From Rhodococcus sp. W8901 (GTDB taxonomy: Bacteria; Actinomycetota; Actinomycetes; Mycobacteriales; Mycobacteriaceae), in assembly GCF_013348805.1 (NCBI RefSeq), contig NZ_CP054690.1:3410001-3474000 (forward strand): 64,000 bases of DNA. The letters are read 5' to 3'. Shown piece by piece: positions 56,196-64,000 of the stretch (the first letter of the stretch is position 1; each line of letters begins with the position of its first letter). Both the position numbers and the translations under genes were made by a program. The notes beneath the pieces were generated by a model, which was not told the origin of the DNA, made no database searches, and saw only the letters and a list, made by a program, of their open reading frames with translations.

Positions 56196-56927
56196 ATGAC
56201 CCCTGTGCAGCCGTCCACGCCATCGCCATCACGTACCCGGTTCCGTCGCCTGTTCTCGACCGCGGCACTCGCACTGATCACGGTGCCGCTGCTGGCGGGG
56301 TGCCTGCGTGTGCAGGTGTCGATGGGCGTGTCGGCCGACGACAAGGTCTCGGGGCAGATCGTGGCAGCCACCGTCCCCAAGGACGAGAACGACAAGGGTC
56401 CACAGCTGACCCCGCCCCCGTCGCTCGCCAACCGGATCCGGGTGCAGGAGTACCAGAAGGACGGGTACGTCGGAACCGAGGCGTTCTTCAGCGGACTGTC
56501 GTTCGGCGACGTCCAGGATCTCGGTGGCATGTCGGGGCAGACCGACGGGGCCCTGCAGTTGTCGCTGCAGCGGGCCGGTGATCTGGTGAACCTCAGCGGT
56601 CGGATCGATCTCGAGAACGTTCCGGCCCAGGGCACCGACGTACAGTTCACGATCGCCTTCCCGGCCCGGGTCGCCACGACCAACGGCACTCGCGAGGGCG
56701 ATTCGACCATCACGTGGAAGCTCCCGGCCGGCGAGGTCAGCACGCTGCGCGCCGAGGTTCGCTACGCCGATCCCAAGACCCGCAGTTTCGCCGGATGGGC
56801 GGGTATGGCGGCCGGCGTCACGATCGCCGTCGCGGCGATCGTCGGTGTGATGGCGTGGGCCACCCGCAACCGCAGAACACCGTCCGGGCCTCGCCGCGAG
56901 GAGCCTCTCGAGACGTCGACACGGTGA
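56196..56927 (+). CDS. lppM: LppM-family lipoprotein
   Basis: A 243-residue precursor with lipobox LLAGC (Cys at about residue 35). The beta-rich domain begins RVQVSMGVSADDKVSGQIVAATV, and there is a C-terminal transmembrane helix (about 200-222) with a basic tail. In M. tuberculosis LppM affects phagosome maturation. It lies inside the carotenoid cluster 23 nt after cruF, at the LppM position relative to the GNAT gene. A true role in pigment formation is not implied. No clear ribosome-binding site precedes the ATG. Confidence 0.85.
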   Translation: MTPVQPSTPSPSRTRFRRLFSTAALALITVPLLAGCLRVQVSMGVSADDKVSGQIVAATVPKDENDKGPQLTPPPSLANRIRVQEYQKDGYVGTEAFFSGLSFGDVQDLGGMSGQTDGALQLSLQRAGDLVNLSGRIDLENVPAQGTDVQFTIAFPARVATTNGTREGDSTITWKLPAGEVSTLRAEVRYADPKTRSFAGWAGMAAGVTIAVAAIVGVMAWATRNRRTPSGPRREEPLETSTR

Positions 56928-56937
56928 GCCTTCGATA

Positions 56938-58101
56938 GTGGTTCCACCGTTCGAACCGCTCGCCGTCGCGACCCGCGCGGGTACCGGGCTCGCGCTCGCG
57001 GCGGCCGCCGTCACGGCCGCGAACGTCGCCGGGTTGCCCCGACTGCACGCCGAACCGGTGACCGAACCCGTGACGGTCCTGGTGCCGGCCCGGAACGAGG
57101 CACACCGGATCGCCGGTCTCCTCGGGGATCTACGCGGCCAGACCCTCCTCGGCACGCTGCGCATGATCGTCCTCGACGACGACTCCACCGATGCGACGGC
57201 ACTGGTCGCCGAACGCGCCTTCGACGGCGACAGCCGCTTCGCGCTGATCCGAACCACGCATGCCCCGCCATCCGGATGGTTGGGCAAGACCGCTGCCTGC
57301 CGGACCGCCGCCGAGCACGCGGCCCGACTGGTCGATCCGCGACGGCCGGGTGTGCTGGTCTTCCTCGACGCCGACGTACGACTGGCCCCGGACGCCCTCG
57401 CGGCCGCCGTGACCGAGTTACGCCGCACCGGCGCCGACCTCGTCTCCCCGTGGCCCCGTCAGGATGCAGTCACGGCCACCGAACGCATCATCCAGCCGCT
57501 GCTGTGCTGGTCGTGGTTCTCGATGCTGCCGGTGCGCGTCGCCAACGACAGCCGCCGCCCGTCGACGGCGGTGGCCTGCGGGCAGTTCCTCGTGTTCGAC
57601 GCCGCGGCCTACTTCCGGATGGGCGGACATGCCGTCGTCGCCGACAGCCTCACCGAGGATCTCGACATCGCCCGGGAGCTGCGCCGGCGGGGCGGACGGA
57701 CCGTGGTCGTGGCCGCGCAGGACAAGGCGACGTGCCGGATGTATGTCGGCCCCGCCGCGCTGCGTGCCGGATACACCCGCTGGTTGTGGACGGCGTACGG
57801 CTCGGCCGCCGGATCGACGGCGGTTGCCGCCGCGGCCGCACTGACCTATCTGGTGCCGCCGGCCGCGATGCTGTTCGGGCGCGGCAACAACCGCCGGTGG
57901 GGCGCTGTGGGCTACGCCGCAGCCACCGCCTCGAGACTTGCTGCGCGCACGGTCGAGACCGGACGACGACCCCGGGTGGGCGACCTCCTGGACGCGGCCG
58001 CCCACCCGGTGTCGATCGTCGGCCTGATCGGCCTCACCGTCGCCTCCCACCGGGACCGCCGACGTGGCGGACTGCGGTGGAAGGGCCGGGCGATCGGCTA
58101 G
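56938..58101 (+). CDS. Glycosyltransferase family 2, CruG-like
   Basis: A 387-residue membrane-associated GT-A enzyme. An N-terminal hydrophobic segment precedes VTVLVPARNEAHRIAGLLGDL (about 41-60), LDDDSTDAT, FLDADVRLAPDAL (metal-binding DxD type) and SLTEDLDIARELRRRGGR. Two or three C-terminal helices follow. Next to crtO and a cruF-like gene, it is the natural candidate for CruG, which glycosylates the 1'-hydroxyl of hydrated carotenoids. The sugar donor is not evident. It starts 10 nt after lppM. Confidence 0.8.
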   Translation: MVPPFEPLAVATRAGTGLALAAAAVTAANVAGLPRLHAEPVTEPVTVLVPARNEAHRIAGLLGDLRGQTLLGTLRMIVLDDDSTDATALVAERAFDGDSRFALIRTTHAPPSGWLGKTAACRTAAEHAARLVDPRRPGVLVFLDADVRLAPDALAAAVTELRRTGADLVSPWPRQDAVTATERIIQPLLCWSWFSMLPVRVANDSRRPSTAVACGQFLVFDAAAYFRMGGHAVVADSLTEDLDIARELRRRGGRTVVVAAQDKATCRMYVGPAALRAGYTRWLWTAYGSAAGSTAVAAAAALTYLVPPAAMLFGRGNNRRWGAVGYAAATASRLAARTVETGRRPRVGDLLDAAAHPVSIVGLIGLTVASHRDRRRGGLRWKGRAIG

Positions 58102-58130
58102 CCCCGTACCGTGGCAGCACTCGGCGTTCG

Positions 58131-59018
58131 CTAGCCGTTCGCGATCACCGCGGCGACCTCCCTCGCGAGGGCGCGTTCGCCGTCTGCATTCGGATGCACC
58201 GGCACCGGCTGCGCGGAGTAGACCAGCGGCTCGATCCACCGCTCCCCCACCGGCTTACAGCCGTCGTGCCCTTCCGATACCCGGGCCATGTCGACGAACG
58301 ACGTACCCGTCTCGGCGGCCGCTCGCGCGATCGCGTCGTTGAGCGTCGCCTGGAGATCACGCAGATACGGGACGTCGCCCTGCGCGATCGGGAACTGCGG
58401 AAAGCAGCCTCCGGTCGCCGGCAGCAACCACGGGTACCCGACAACGACGACATGGGCTCGCGGGGCGCGGGCATGTACGTCCTCGAGCGCTTTGACGAGC
58501 GCCGGGTAGGTCTGGCTGGTGATCGGTTCGAACAGGCCCGCGCCGTATCGCGACTTGCACGGGTCGAAGGCGCCGGGACTGACCGCCCAGGCACCGATAC
58601 AGGTCGCCATGGCGCCGGCAAAGGTGTCGTTGTTGTTTCCGCCGATCATGACGGTCACGAGCTCGGTCGACGGGGACAGCGCGTCGAGTTGGGCCCGGGT
58701 CCCCGGATACTGTGGTTGGTAGAAGTCCCCGGTCTTGGCGCCGCCGCAGCTGACGTCGGTGAGCCGATAACCCGATTCGGCTGCCACGATGTGTGCGAAG
58801 TTCTGTTCGGACTGCCAGCACTGCGGCAGCTGTCCGGACGCGATCGGAGCGACGCCCGATCCCGCACTGACACTGTCGCCGAGATTCACATACTCGGTAC
58901 CGCCGGGCAGCGCGGCGGCCGGCGACGCCAGGGCGACGGCGTGAGCCGCCATCCCTGACGCGGCCGCCAGCACGGCCGCCATCGCCTTCCATCGTCTGCC
59001 CGTGATTCTTGTTGCCAT
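58131..59018 (-). CDS. Secreted SGNH/GDSL-type lipase/esterase
   Basis: A 295-residue precursor with a signal peptide (cleavage near ALA-SPAAA, residue 33). The SGNH blocks are YVNLGDSVSAGSG (nucleophile Ser, about 50), SCGGAKTGDF, MIGGNNNDTF and PVHPNADGERALA (catalytic His). Four to six Cys residues probably form disulfides, as in streptomycete SGNH lipases. The ATG at 59018 has GGGAG 8 nt upstream; a longer frame lacks support. It converges with the GT2 gene. Confidence 0.87.
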   Translation of the reverse strand: MATRITGRRWKAMAAVLAAASGMAAHAVALASPAAALPGGTEYVNLGDSVSAGSGVAPIASGQLPQCWQSEQNFAHIVAAESGYRLTDVSCGGAKTGDFYQPQYPGTRAQLDALSPSTELVTVMIGGNNNDTFAGAMATCIGAWAVSPGAFDPCKSRYGAGLFEPITSQTYPALVKALEDVHARAPRAHVVVVGYPWLLPATGGCFPQFPIAQGDVPYLRDLQATLNDAIARAAAETGTSFVDMARVSEGHDGCKPVGERWIEPLVYSAQPVPVHPNADGERALAREVAAVIANG

Positions 59019-59172
59019 AATGCGTCTCCCCCAACTCGGATGCGATCGGCCGGAAGAACCGATCGGGTGGACTCGCGCGCACCGGCTGCCGCCCCAGATG
59101 ATGGCCGCATACGGCATACAAACGTTCTGATCGCAACGCCTGGCAAGGAACTGGTGGAGCTGGACCGGACCG

Positions 59173-61614
59173 CTACTCCATCGTCTCGATCCGCAGAGTG
59201 ACGGGGCAATCCCCGGACGACCGGCCGACCTGAAGGTCGTACGCCCCGGGTTGGTAGGCCCACGAGCGACTTTCCTCGTCCCAGATCTCGAACGCCCGGC
59301 GGGGCAGGGTGATCGTCGCGGTGACGGCGTCGCCGGGCGATGCCTCGACGGTCGCGAAGCCCGCGAGCGCCCGGGCCGGCCGGTCTGCGTGCGCCTCGAC
59401 CGGCGCGAGATAGACCTGCACGACCTCGCGTCCGCGCCGGGATCCGGTGTTGCGGACGGTCACGGTGACGGTGTCCGCGTCCCGCTCGACGCCCTCGTAC
59501 GCCCAGGTCGTGTAGCCGAGGCCGTGCCCGAAGGGATACGCGGGGTCGACGTCGGACCGATCCCACGCGTGGTAACCGATGAACAGGCCCTCGGCGTAGG
59601 CGAGCTTGCCGTCGACAGGGGTGACGTCGGTGACCGGGCAGTCGGCGAGCGTGGCGGGCCAGGTGGTCGGCAGCCGGCCGCCGGGCTCGGCCACACCGGC
59701 CAGCACGTCGGCCAGTGCGGCGCCGGCCTCCTGCCCGGGGAACCAGCTCAGCAGCACCGCCGCGACCTCGTCGCGCCACGGCATCTCCACCGGCGAACCG
59801 GCATTGACGACGACGACGGTTCTCGGGTTGGCCGCGGCCACACGGGCCACCAACTCGTCTTGACGACCCGGCAGTTTCAGCGTGGTGCGGTCGAAGCCTT
59901 CCGACTCCACCTTGTCGGTGGTGGCGACGACGACGACGGCCACGTCCGCCTCGGTGGCGGCGGCCACGGCCTCGGCCATGAGCTCCTCGGGGTCACGCTG
60001 CGGCTCGAGGTGTCCGAGACTGAAGCTGACGATGGCGATGGGAGAACCCTCCATCTTCATCGGGGTGTACCGCAGGACCACCTTGACCGTCCGGCCCGCC
60101 TCGAGCTCCACGACGCCGCGGTCCTTCGGCGAGCCGAAGAGCATCTCGAACGGGTCGAAGCTCTCCAGCGCCTGGTCGCCCTCGAACAGCGTCTCGCCGT
60201 CGACGGTCAGGGTGAACTGGCCGATGCCCTTGGTGCCGAAGCGGTGTGGGCCGGACTGCTCGGGCGTGAAGGCGCCGATGATCTCGATAGTCTGCAGCGC
60301 CTCGTAGTCGATGCCCTCGGGGAGGTCGCCCATCCACATGATGTTGCCGTTCGCCAGCGGGAGCTCGCGCTGCAGCGAGCCGTCGGCGGCGTAGCAGCGG
60401 GCGCGCAGCTCGAATCCGTGGTCGGCGACGCCCATCTCGTCGCTCAGCGCCGTGCCGACGCTGTAGCTCAGCTTGCCGTCGGGCAGCGCAGCGGTCAGCC
60501 CGGCGAGGGGGGAGACGACAGCCTCGGGGAAGACCATGGCGGATCCTCCGCCGAGCACGCGGGCGTCCCGCGCGGCCAGGCCGATCAGCGCGACGGTGGT
60601 CTCGGCAGGGTCGATCGGCAGCACCGGGGCGGCGTCGACCTCGGCGTTGCGGGCAAGCACGAAGGAGCGCCGGGCGACCTCGCGCGCGATCTCGCGGCCG
60701 TCGACCGCGGCGGGGAACTCGGCGACCGCGGCCGGGGCGCCCTCGAGCAGCCCGACACGCGCCGCGAGCAACAGGACGTGACGCACGGCCTCGTCGACGA
60801 CGGACTCGTCGACCTCCCCGTCCCGGACCGCTTTGACGAGGAGCTCGCCGTAGACGGACACCGGGCCGGGCATCGCGACGTCCAGGCCGCCGAGGATCGC
60901 GCCCACCGTCGAGCGGGTGCCCATCCAGTCGGAGACCACGATCCCGTCGAAGCCCCACTCGTCGCGGAGGACGCCCCTGAGTAGTTCGGTGTGTTCGCTC
61001 ATCGTGGTGCCGTTGACGCCGTTGTAGGCGGACATGATCGCCCACGGTCGGGCATCCTCGACGATCGCCTCGAACGGCGCGAGGTAGAGCTCGCGGAGGG
61101 CCTCCGGGGAGACGATGTTGTCGACACTCATCCGGTCGGTCTCGGCGTCGTTGGCCACGAAGTGCTTGACGGTGGCTCCGACGCCGCCGGACTGCACGCC
61201 GCGGACGAAGCCGGAGCCGATCGCGCCGGTGAGCAGCGGATCCTCGGAATACGCCTCGAAGTGCCGGCCACCGACGGGGGTGCGGTGCATGTTCACGGTG
61301 GGAGCGAGCAGCAGGTGCACGCCCTTGCGGCGCGCCTCCTGCGCGAGCAGCGTCCCCGCCCGGGCGATCAGCTCGGGATCCCAGGTCGCGGCCATCGCGG
61401 TCGGCGAGGGCAGCAGGACGGACGGGTCCTCCGGACCCCAGCTGGCCCCGCGCACGCCGACAGGGCCGTCGGACATCACGACGGAGCCGAGACCGATCTC
61501 GGGGAGCGGCGGCAGGGTCCAGATGTCCTGCCCCTGAAGCAGTCGCGCCTTCGCGTCCAGATCCAGCTTGGCGAGCGCCGATTCGACGGCCTCGCGTACG
61601 GCTTCGTTCTCCAT
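59173..61614 (-). CDS. Glycoside hydrolase family 3 beta-glucosidase with PA14 domain
   Basis: An 813-residue cytoplasmic enzyme without a signal peptide. The GH3 barrel has GATVKHFVANDAETDR (about 145-160) and the nucleophile Asp in FDGIVVSDWMGT (D229). A PA14 domain (about 400-530) is inserted in the second domain, as in KglA-type beta-glucosidases, and a fibronectin-III-like domain ends the protein. AAGGA lies 7 nt before the ATG at 61614; an ATG six codons earlier is less well placed. It lies 248 nt downstream of a TetR gene on the same strand. Confidence 0.92.
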   Translation of the reverse strand: MENEAVREAVESALAKLDLDAKARLLQGQDIWTLPPLPEIGLGSVVMSDGPVGVRGASWGPEDPSVLLPSPTAMAATWDPELIARAGTLLAQEARRKGVHLLLAPTVNMHRTPVGGRHFEAYSEDPLLTGAIGSGFVRGVQSGGVGATVKHFVANDAETDRMSVDNIVSPEALRELYLAPFEAIVEDARPWAIMSAYNGVNGTTMSEHTELLRGVLRDEWGFDGIVVSDWMGTRSTVGAILGGLDVAMPGPVSVYGELLVKAVRDGEVDESVVDEAVRHVLLLAARVGLLEGAPAAVAEFPAAVDGREIAREVARRSFVLARNAEVDAAPVLPIDPAETTVALIGLAARDARVLGGGSAMVFPEAVVSPLAGLTAALPDGKLSYSVGTALSDEMGVADHGFELRARCYAADGSLQRELPLANGNIMWMGDLPEGIDYEALQTIEIIGAFTPEQSGPHRFGTKGIGQFTLTVDGETLFEGDQALESFDPFEMLFGSPKDRGVVELEAGRTVKVVLRYTPMKMEGSPIAIVSFSLGHLEPQRDPEELMAEAVAAATEADVAVVVVATTDKVESEGFDRTTLKLPGRQDELVARVAAANPRTVVVVNAGSPVEMPWRDEVAAVLLSWFPGQEAGAALADVLAGVAEPGGRLPTTWPATLADCPVTDVTPVDGKLAYAEGLFIGYHAWDRSDVDPAYPFGHGLGYTTWAYEGVERDADTVTVTVRNTGSRRGREVVQVYLAPVEAHADRPARALAGFATVEASPGDAVTATITLPRRAFEIWDEESRSWAYQPGAYDLQVGRSSGDCPVTLRIETME

Positions 61615-61862
61615 CGTGAATTCCTTTGTCATCGAACGGTTTCAGCAACCAGCGAACCGCGTCCACCAGAATGAAACCGGTTGGCGAACAAGTCGATTCG
61701 CCGATCCCGGCGAGGATGCGGCCGACTGGGCAGCTGGGTGGCGCCACAGCGGTTCGATACTGACACGATCACCTAATGAGTGATAGGCGTTGATATGAAA
61801 ACGTTATATTTAGCATCGACGGGGGCCGTGGTGCCGATGAGCAACCGCGCGAGAGGTTCGCG

Positions 61863-62480
61863 TCAGCGTCGGCCGGTGCCGTCCTCGGAACGATCACCCA
61901 GGGCGAGCAGCGCGACGAAGTTACGGAAGGCAGCGGGCATGTCGACATCCTCAGGAGCCAGGAGCCACTGGATCTGCATGCCGTCCAAGACCGCGATCAA
62001 CAACGGCGACGCCTGTTCCGGCGTGAGACCACCGGGCAGTCGATCGCCGAACTCCCGCCGCAGCAACTCGGCGAAAACCTCACGCGCACCGGCATAACGC
62101 TCAGTGAAGAACTCCCGTGCCGGATGCTGGCCGATCGCACTCTCCGCCGCCAACGCGGTGAAGGTCTGGACGACACCGGGACGTTCGGCGTTGAACTCGA
62201 CAACCTGCTCGAGGTGCGACAGGCGCGCATCCGTGGCCCCTGCGAGGAACGCAGCGACATCCCACCGGTCGCGAGCCTCGAGCACGCCGACCAGGAGGTG
62301 TTCCTTACTGGGGAAGTAATGCAGAAGACCGGGCTGGGTCAGCCCGACGCGTTCCGCCACGGCAGCGAGCGTCGTTGCCCGATAGCCACGCTCGGCGATC
62401 ACCGTCATCGCCGCGTCGAGGATGGCCTCACGCCGCGCTTCCGCCCTGGCCGCCCGCCCGCCCCGCTGTCGCTCCGTCAC
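61863..62480 (-). CDS. TetR/AcrR-family transcriptional regulator
   Basis: A 205-residue regulator. The N-terminal HTH is complete (about 14-62: ARREAILDAAMTVIAERGYRATTLAAVAERVGLTQPGLLHYFPSKEHLL), with an all-helical ligand domain after it. It lies upstream of the GH3 gene on the same strand and is divergent from a secreted hydrolase gene, with a palindrome in the shared region. It probably controls one or both neighbours in response to a small molecule. Confidence 0.9.
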   Translation of the reverse strand: MTERQRGGRAARAEARREAILDAAMTVIAERGYRATTLAAVAERVGLTQPGLLHYFPSKEHLLVGVLEARDRWDVAAFLAGATDARLSHLEQVVEFNAERPGVVQTFTALAAESAIGQHPAREFFTERYAGAREVFAELLRREFGDRLPGGLTPEQASPLLIAVLDGMQIQWLLAPEDVDMPAAFRNFVALLALGDRSEDGTGRR

Positions 62481-62540
62481 GGTACGAGCCTAACGACGGC
62501 GGCGTTCGACTCACTGGGCGGCCGCGAATGACGGCAGGAT

Positions 62541-62558
62541 TGTAACGATACCGTCACA
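62541..62558. promoter_or_regulatory. Candidate TetR operator
   Basis: TGTAACGATACCGTCACA is an 18-bp imperfect palindrome (7 of 9 pairs) centred in the 120-bp divergent region between the TetR start (62480) and the hydrolase start (62601). Confidence 0.4.
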
Positions 62559-62586
62559 AAGCCTAATTCCCGCTAGGCGCGATGCC

Positions 62587-62592
62587 TACCCT
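62587..62592 (+). promoter_or_regulatory. Putative -10 of the secreted hydrolase gene (leaderless)
   Basis: TACCCT followed by 8 nt and the ATG at 62601; no ribosome-binding site. Confidence 0.4.
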
Positions 62593-62600
62593 CTCGACCT

Positions 62601-63605
62601 ATGACACGTCGCTTGCGGAAAAGTCTCGTCGTCCTCGTCACCGCGATCACGGCAGTGGTCGCCGCCGGCACCACCGCACAAGCGGGTGGGATTCCCACGT
62701 CGGCCGCCGGGCCCACGAAGGCCGTCGAATCCACGTACTCCGACCGCGGGCCGTGGGAGCTGACCACGCAGAAGGGCTTCGGCTGCTGCGACTCCACCGG
62801 CGCCGCGTTCGATGTCTGGTACCCCACCGACCTCGGCGCGAACGGGGAGCGCCACCCGATCATCACCTGGGGCAACGGCACCTTCGCCCACCCGCACCAG
62901 TACGACTATCTGCTCTCGCACCTGGCGTCCTGGGGCTTCGTGGTGATCGCGGCCGACAACACCAACACGGGCTCCGGCCGGGAGATGCTGGAGGCGGTGG
63001 ACTTCCTCCGGCGCCAGGACGGTGATCCGTCCAGCGTCTTCCATCAGAAGCTGGACACCGACGCCGTCGGCGCGATGGGGCACTCCCAGGGCGCGGTCGG
63101 CACCCTCAACGCGACCGCGCACTCCGGCGGCACCGTCAGGACCGCGGTCCCCATCGAGCTCCCCGGCCAGTACATGTGCACGCTCGGGTTACCGAAACCG
63201 GAGGGGATGACGACTTGCACGGACCCCCGGGAGCTCACCACCGGCTCGGTCTTCTACGTCAACGGCTCCGACAGCCCGATCTCGGCGTCCACCCAGCCGC
63301 TGCCGTGGCAGATGATCGGCATCCAGTCCGCACAGGCCTACTACGAGGCGACTCCGGAATCGTTGACCAAGGTGCGGGCAACCCTGAACGGCCCCAACCA
63401 CAACGACATTCAGGGCCAGCCGGGCTGCACCCCGGACAACCTTGGCTGCGTGAACGGCGTGACCGGCTTCCTCGGCTACCTCACGGCCTGGGTCATGGAC
63501 CGACTGCAGGGTGACACCCGGGCGCACAGCGCCTTCGTCTCGGGAACCGGCGAACTGTTCGGCGACCCCGACTGGAGCAATCAGACGAGCAACATCACCG
63601 GATGA
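62601..63605 (+). CDS. Secreted alpha/beta hydrolase (PETase/chlorophyllase-like)
   Basis: A 334-residue precursor with a signal peptide (about 1-28, TTAQA). The hydrolase domain has WGNGTFAHPHQYDYLLSHLASWGFVVIAADN, the nucleophile elbow GAMGHSQGA (about 156-164) and the probable catalytic His in GPNHNDIQ. Three Cys pairs are likely in the mature enzyme. It belongs to the dienelactone-hydrolase/PETase-like group acting on esters or polymers; the substrate is not evident. It diverges from the TetR gene. Confidence 0.8.
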   Translation: MTRRLRKSLVVLVTAITAVVAAGTTAQAGGIPTSAAGPTKAVESTYSDRGPWELTTQKGFGCCDSTGAAFDVWYPTDLGANGERHPIITWGNGTFAHPHQYDYLLSHLASWGFVVIAADNTNTGSGREMLEAVDFLRRQDGDPSSVFHQKLDTDAVGAMGHSQGAVGTLNATAHSGGTVRTAVPIELPGQYMCTLGLPKPEGMTTCTDPRELTTGSVFYVNGSDSPISASTQPLPWQMIGIQSAQAYYEATPESLTKVRATLNGPNHNDIQGQPGCTPDNLGCVNGVTGFLGYLTAWVMDRLQGDTRAHSAFVSGTGELFGDPDWSNQTSNITG

Positions 63606-63613
63606 ACCGACGA

Positions 63614-63647
63614 GTGAGTGCCGGGCGACTCCGCGGCCGGCACTCAC
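63614..63647. terminator. Bidirectional terminator between the hydrolase gene and metF
   Basis: GTGAGTGCCGG (63614-63624) pairs perfectly with 63637-63647 around a 12-nt loop, between convergent stops. Confidence 0.7.
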
Positions 63648-63672
63648 CCAATGGGCGGACGCGTCGAGCCCG

Positions 63673-64000
63673 TCACACCGACGTCGAGGCAGACATACCC
63701 AGGTTCGCCAGCACCTCACCGGTGGCCCGCGCGAAGTTGAGCGTGATGAAGTGCAGGCACGGCGCGCCCTCGGCGATCAACCGCTCGCTCATCTCGGTCG
63801 CGACCTCGATACCGATCTCACGCACCGCGGCACGGTTCTCCTCCGGACCGTCACCCGCAGCCCGGGTGAGCCGCTCCTCCAGCGCGGCCGGCAGCTTCGA
63901 ACCGGACAGCTCCAGGCTGCGACGGGCCGAGCGCAGCGACGTGATCGGCATGATCTCGGGGATGATCGGCTTCTCGCCCTGCTCGGGGTCGTACGCCACG
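63673..64000 (-). CDS. metF: Methylenetetrahydrofolate reductase, C-terminal part (partial)
   Basis: Only the last 108 codons lie in the window; the 5' part is beyond the right edge. The segment VAYDPEQGEKPIIPEIMPITS, then GIEVATEMSERLIAEGAPCLHFITLNFARATGEVLANLG, matches the C-terminal part of the MetF TIM barrel. The enzyme reduces 5,10-methylene-THF to 5-methyl-THF for methionine synthesis. In M. tuberculosis a metF-like gene (Rv2172c) also follows lppM, so gene order supports the call. The GTG near 63999 is internal, not the start. Confidence 0.85.
   Translation of the reverse strand, partial: VAYDPEQGEKPIIPEIMPITSLRSARRSLELSGSKLPAALEERLTRAAGDGPEENRAAVREIGIEVATEMSERLIAEGAPCLHFITLNFARATGEVLANLGMSASTSV

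Noticed and set aside
62541-62558. A Crp/GlxR site reading of TGTAACGATACCGTCACA
   Set aside because: The half-sites are 8 bp apart rather than the 6 bp of TGTGA-N6-TCACA, so a TetR-type operator is the better reading.
1-64000. CRISPR arrays, rRNA, tRNA, prophage or plasmid origins
   Set aside because: No regularly spaced repeats, conserved rRNA stretches, tRNA cloverleaf or CCA-type ends, phage genes or replication genes were recognised on reading both strands. A dedicated tRNA/ncRNA scan was not possible.

Overview
The window is high-GC actinobacterial chromosome, most likely Rhodococcus or a close mycolic-acid-producing relative (Corynebacteriales). The grounds are a wag31-to-mraZ division and cell-wall cluster in the mycobacterial order, DUF3040, LppM and MTB12-like proteins, a Rhodococcus-type CrtO carotenoid ketolase, many GTG starts, and several promoters whose -10 (TANNNT) lies 6-8 nt before the start codon, as in leaderless mRNAs. 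No rRNA, tRNA, CRISPR array or prophage was found.

Left part (1-8,400): an ABC exporter/lipoprotein operon on the minus strand diverges from a sensor kinase/response regulator pair. A palindrome in the shared intergenic region is a candidate operator. An IS481-family element has inserted at a CTAG that is also the stop codon of the response regulator, and leaves that gene intact. Two secreted proteins follow: a DUF5995 protein and a small His-rich protein.

Housekeeping block 1 (8,400-30,900): dnaE1, a RarD-type transporter, a secreted alpha/beta hydrolase, an aldo/keto reductase divergent from its probable XRE/MmyB-type regulator, an NfeD-like/flotillin pair, an rluD-like synthase with lspA, three lipoproteins, dinB, and ileS. 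The ileS gene has a translational T-box leader with an ultrashort stem I. Between dinB and ileS, a TetR gene and a divergent PF10118-type hydrolase gene have each lost their 5' ends, apparently through one deletion of the promoter region they shared.

Division and wall cluster (30,900-51,300, all minus strand): transcription runs mraZ-rsmH-ftsL-pbpB-murE-murF-mraY-murD-ftsW-murG-murC-ftsQ-ftsZ-pgeF-yggS-sepF-yggT-wag31. Starts and stops overlap by 4 nt at most junctions from rsmH to ftsQ. The mraZ promoter is covered by three contiguous 10-bp AAAGTGG-type MraZ boxes. Internal gaps occur before rsmH (with a 31-bp direct repeat), before murE, before ftsZ and before wag31.

Right part (51,300-64,000): a DUF3040 protein with a strong terminator; a HEPN-domain (SAV_6107-like) gene divergent from a GNAT acetyltransferase, with a perfect LexA/SOS box and a 19-bp perfect hairpin between them; a carotenoid cluster (crtO, cruF-like, lppM, GT2) coupled to the acetyltransferase; a secreted SGNH hydrolase; a GH3 beta-glucosidase with a TetR regulator; a secreted alpha/beta hydrolase; and the 3' end of metF at the edge.

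The most noteworthy candidate is the apparent SOS control of the HEPN/GNAT pair. Next are the hairpin that would hide the transposase ribosome-binding site, the divergent-gene deletion scar, and the repeats around mraZ.
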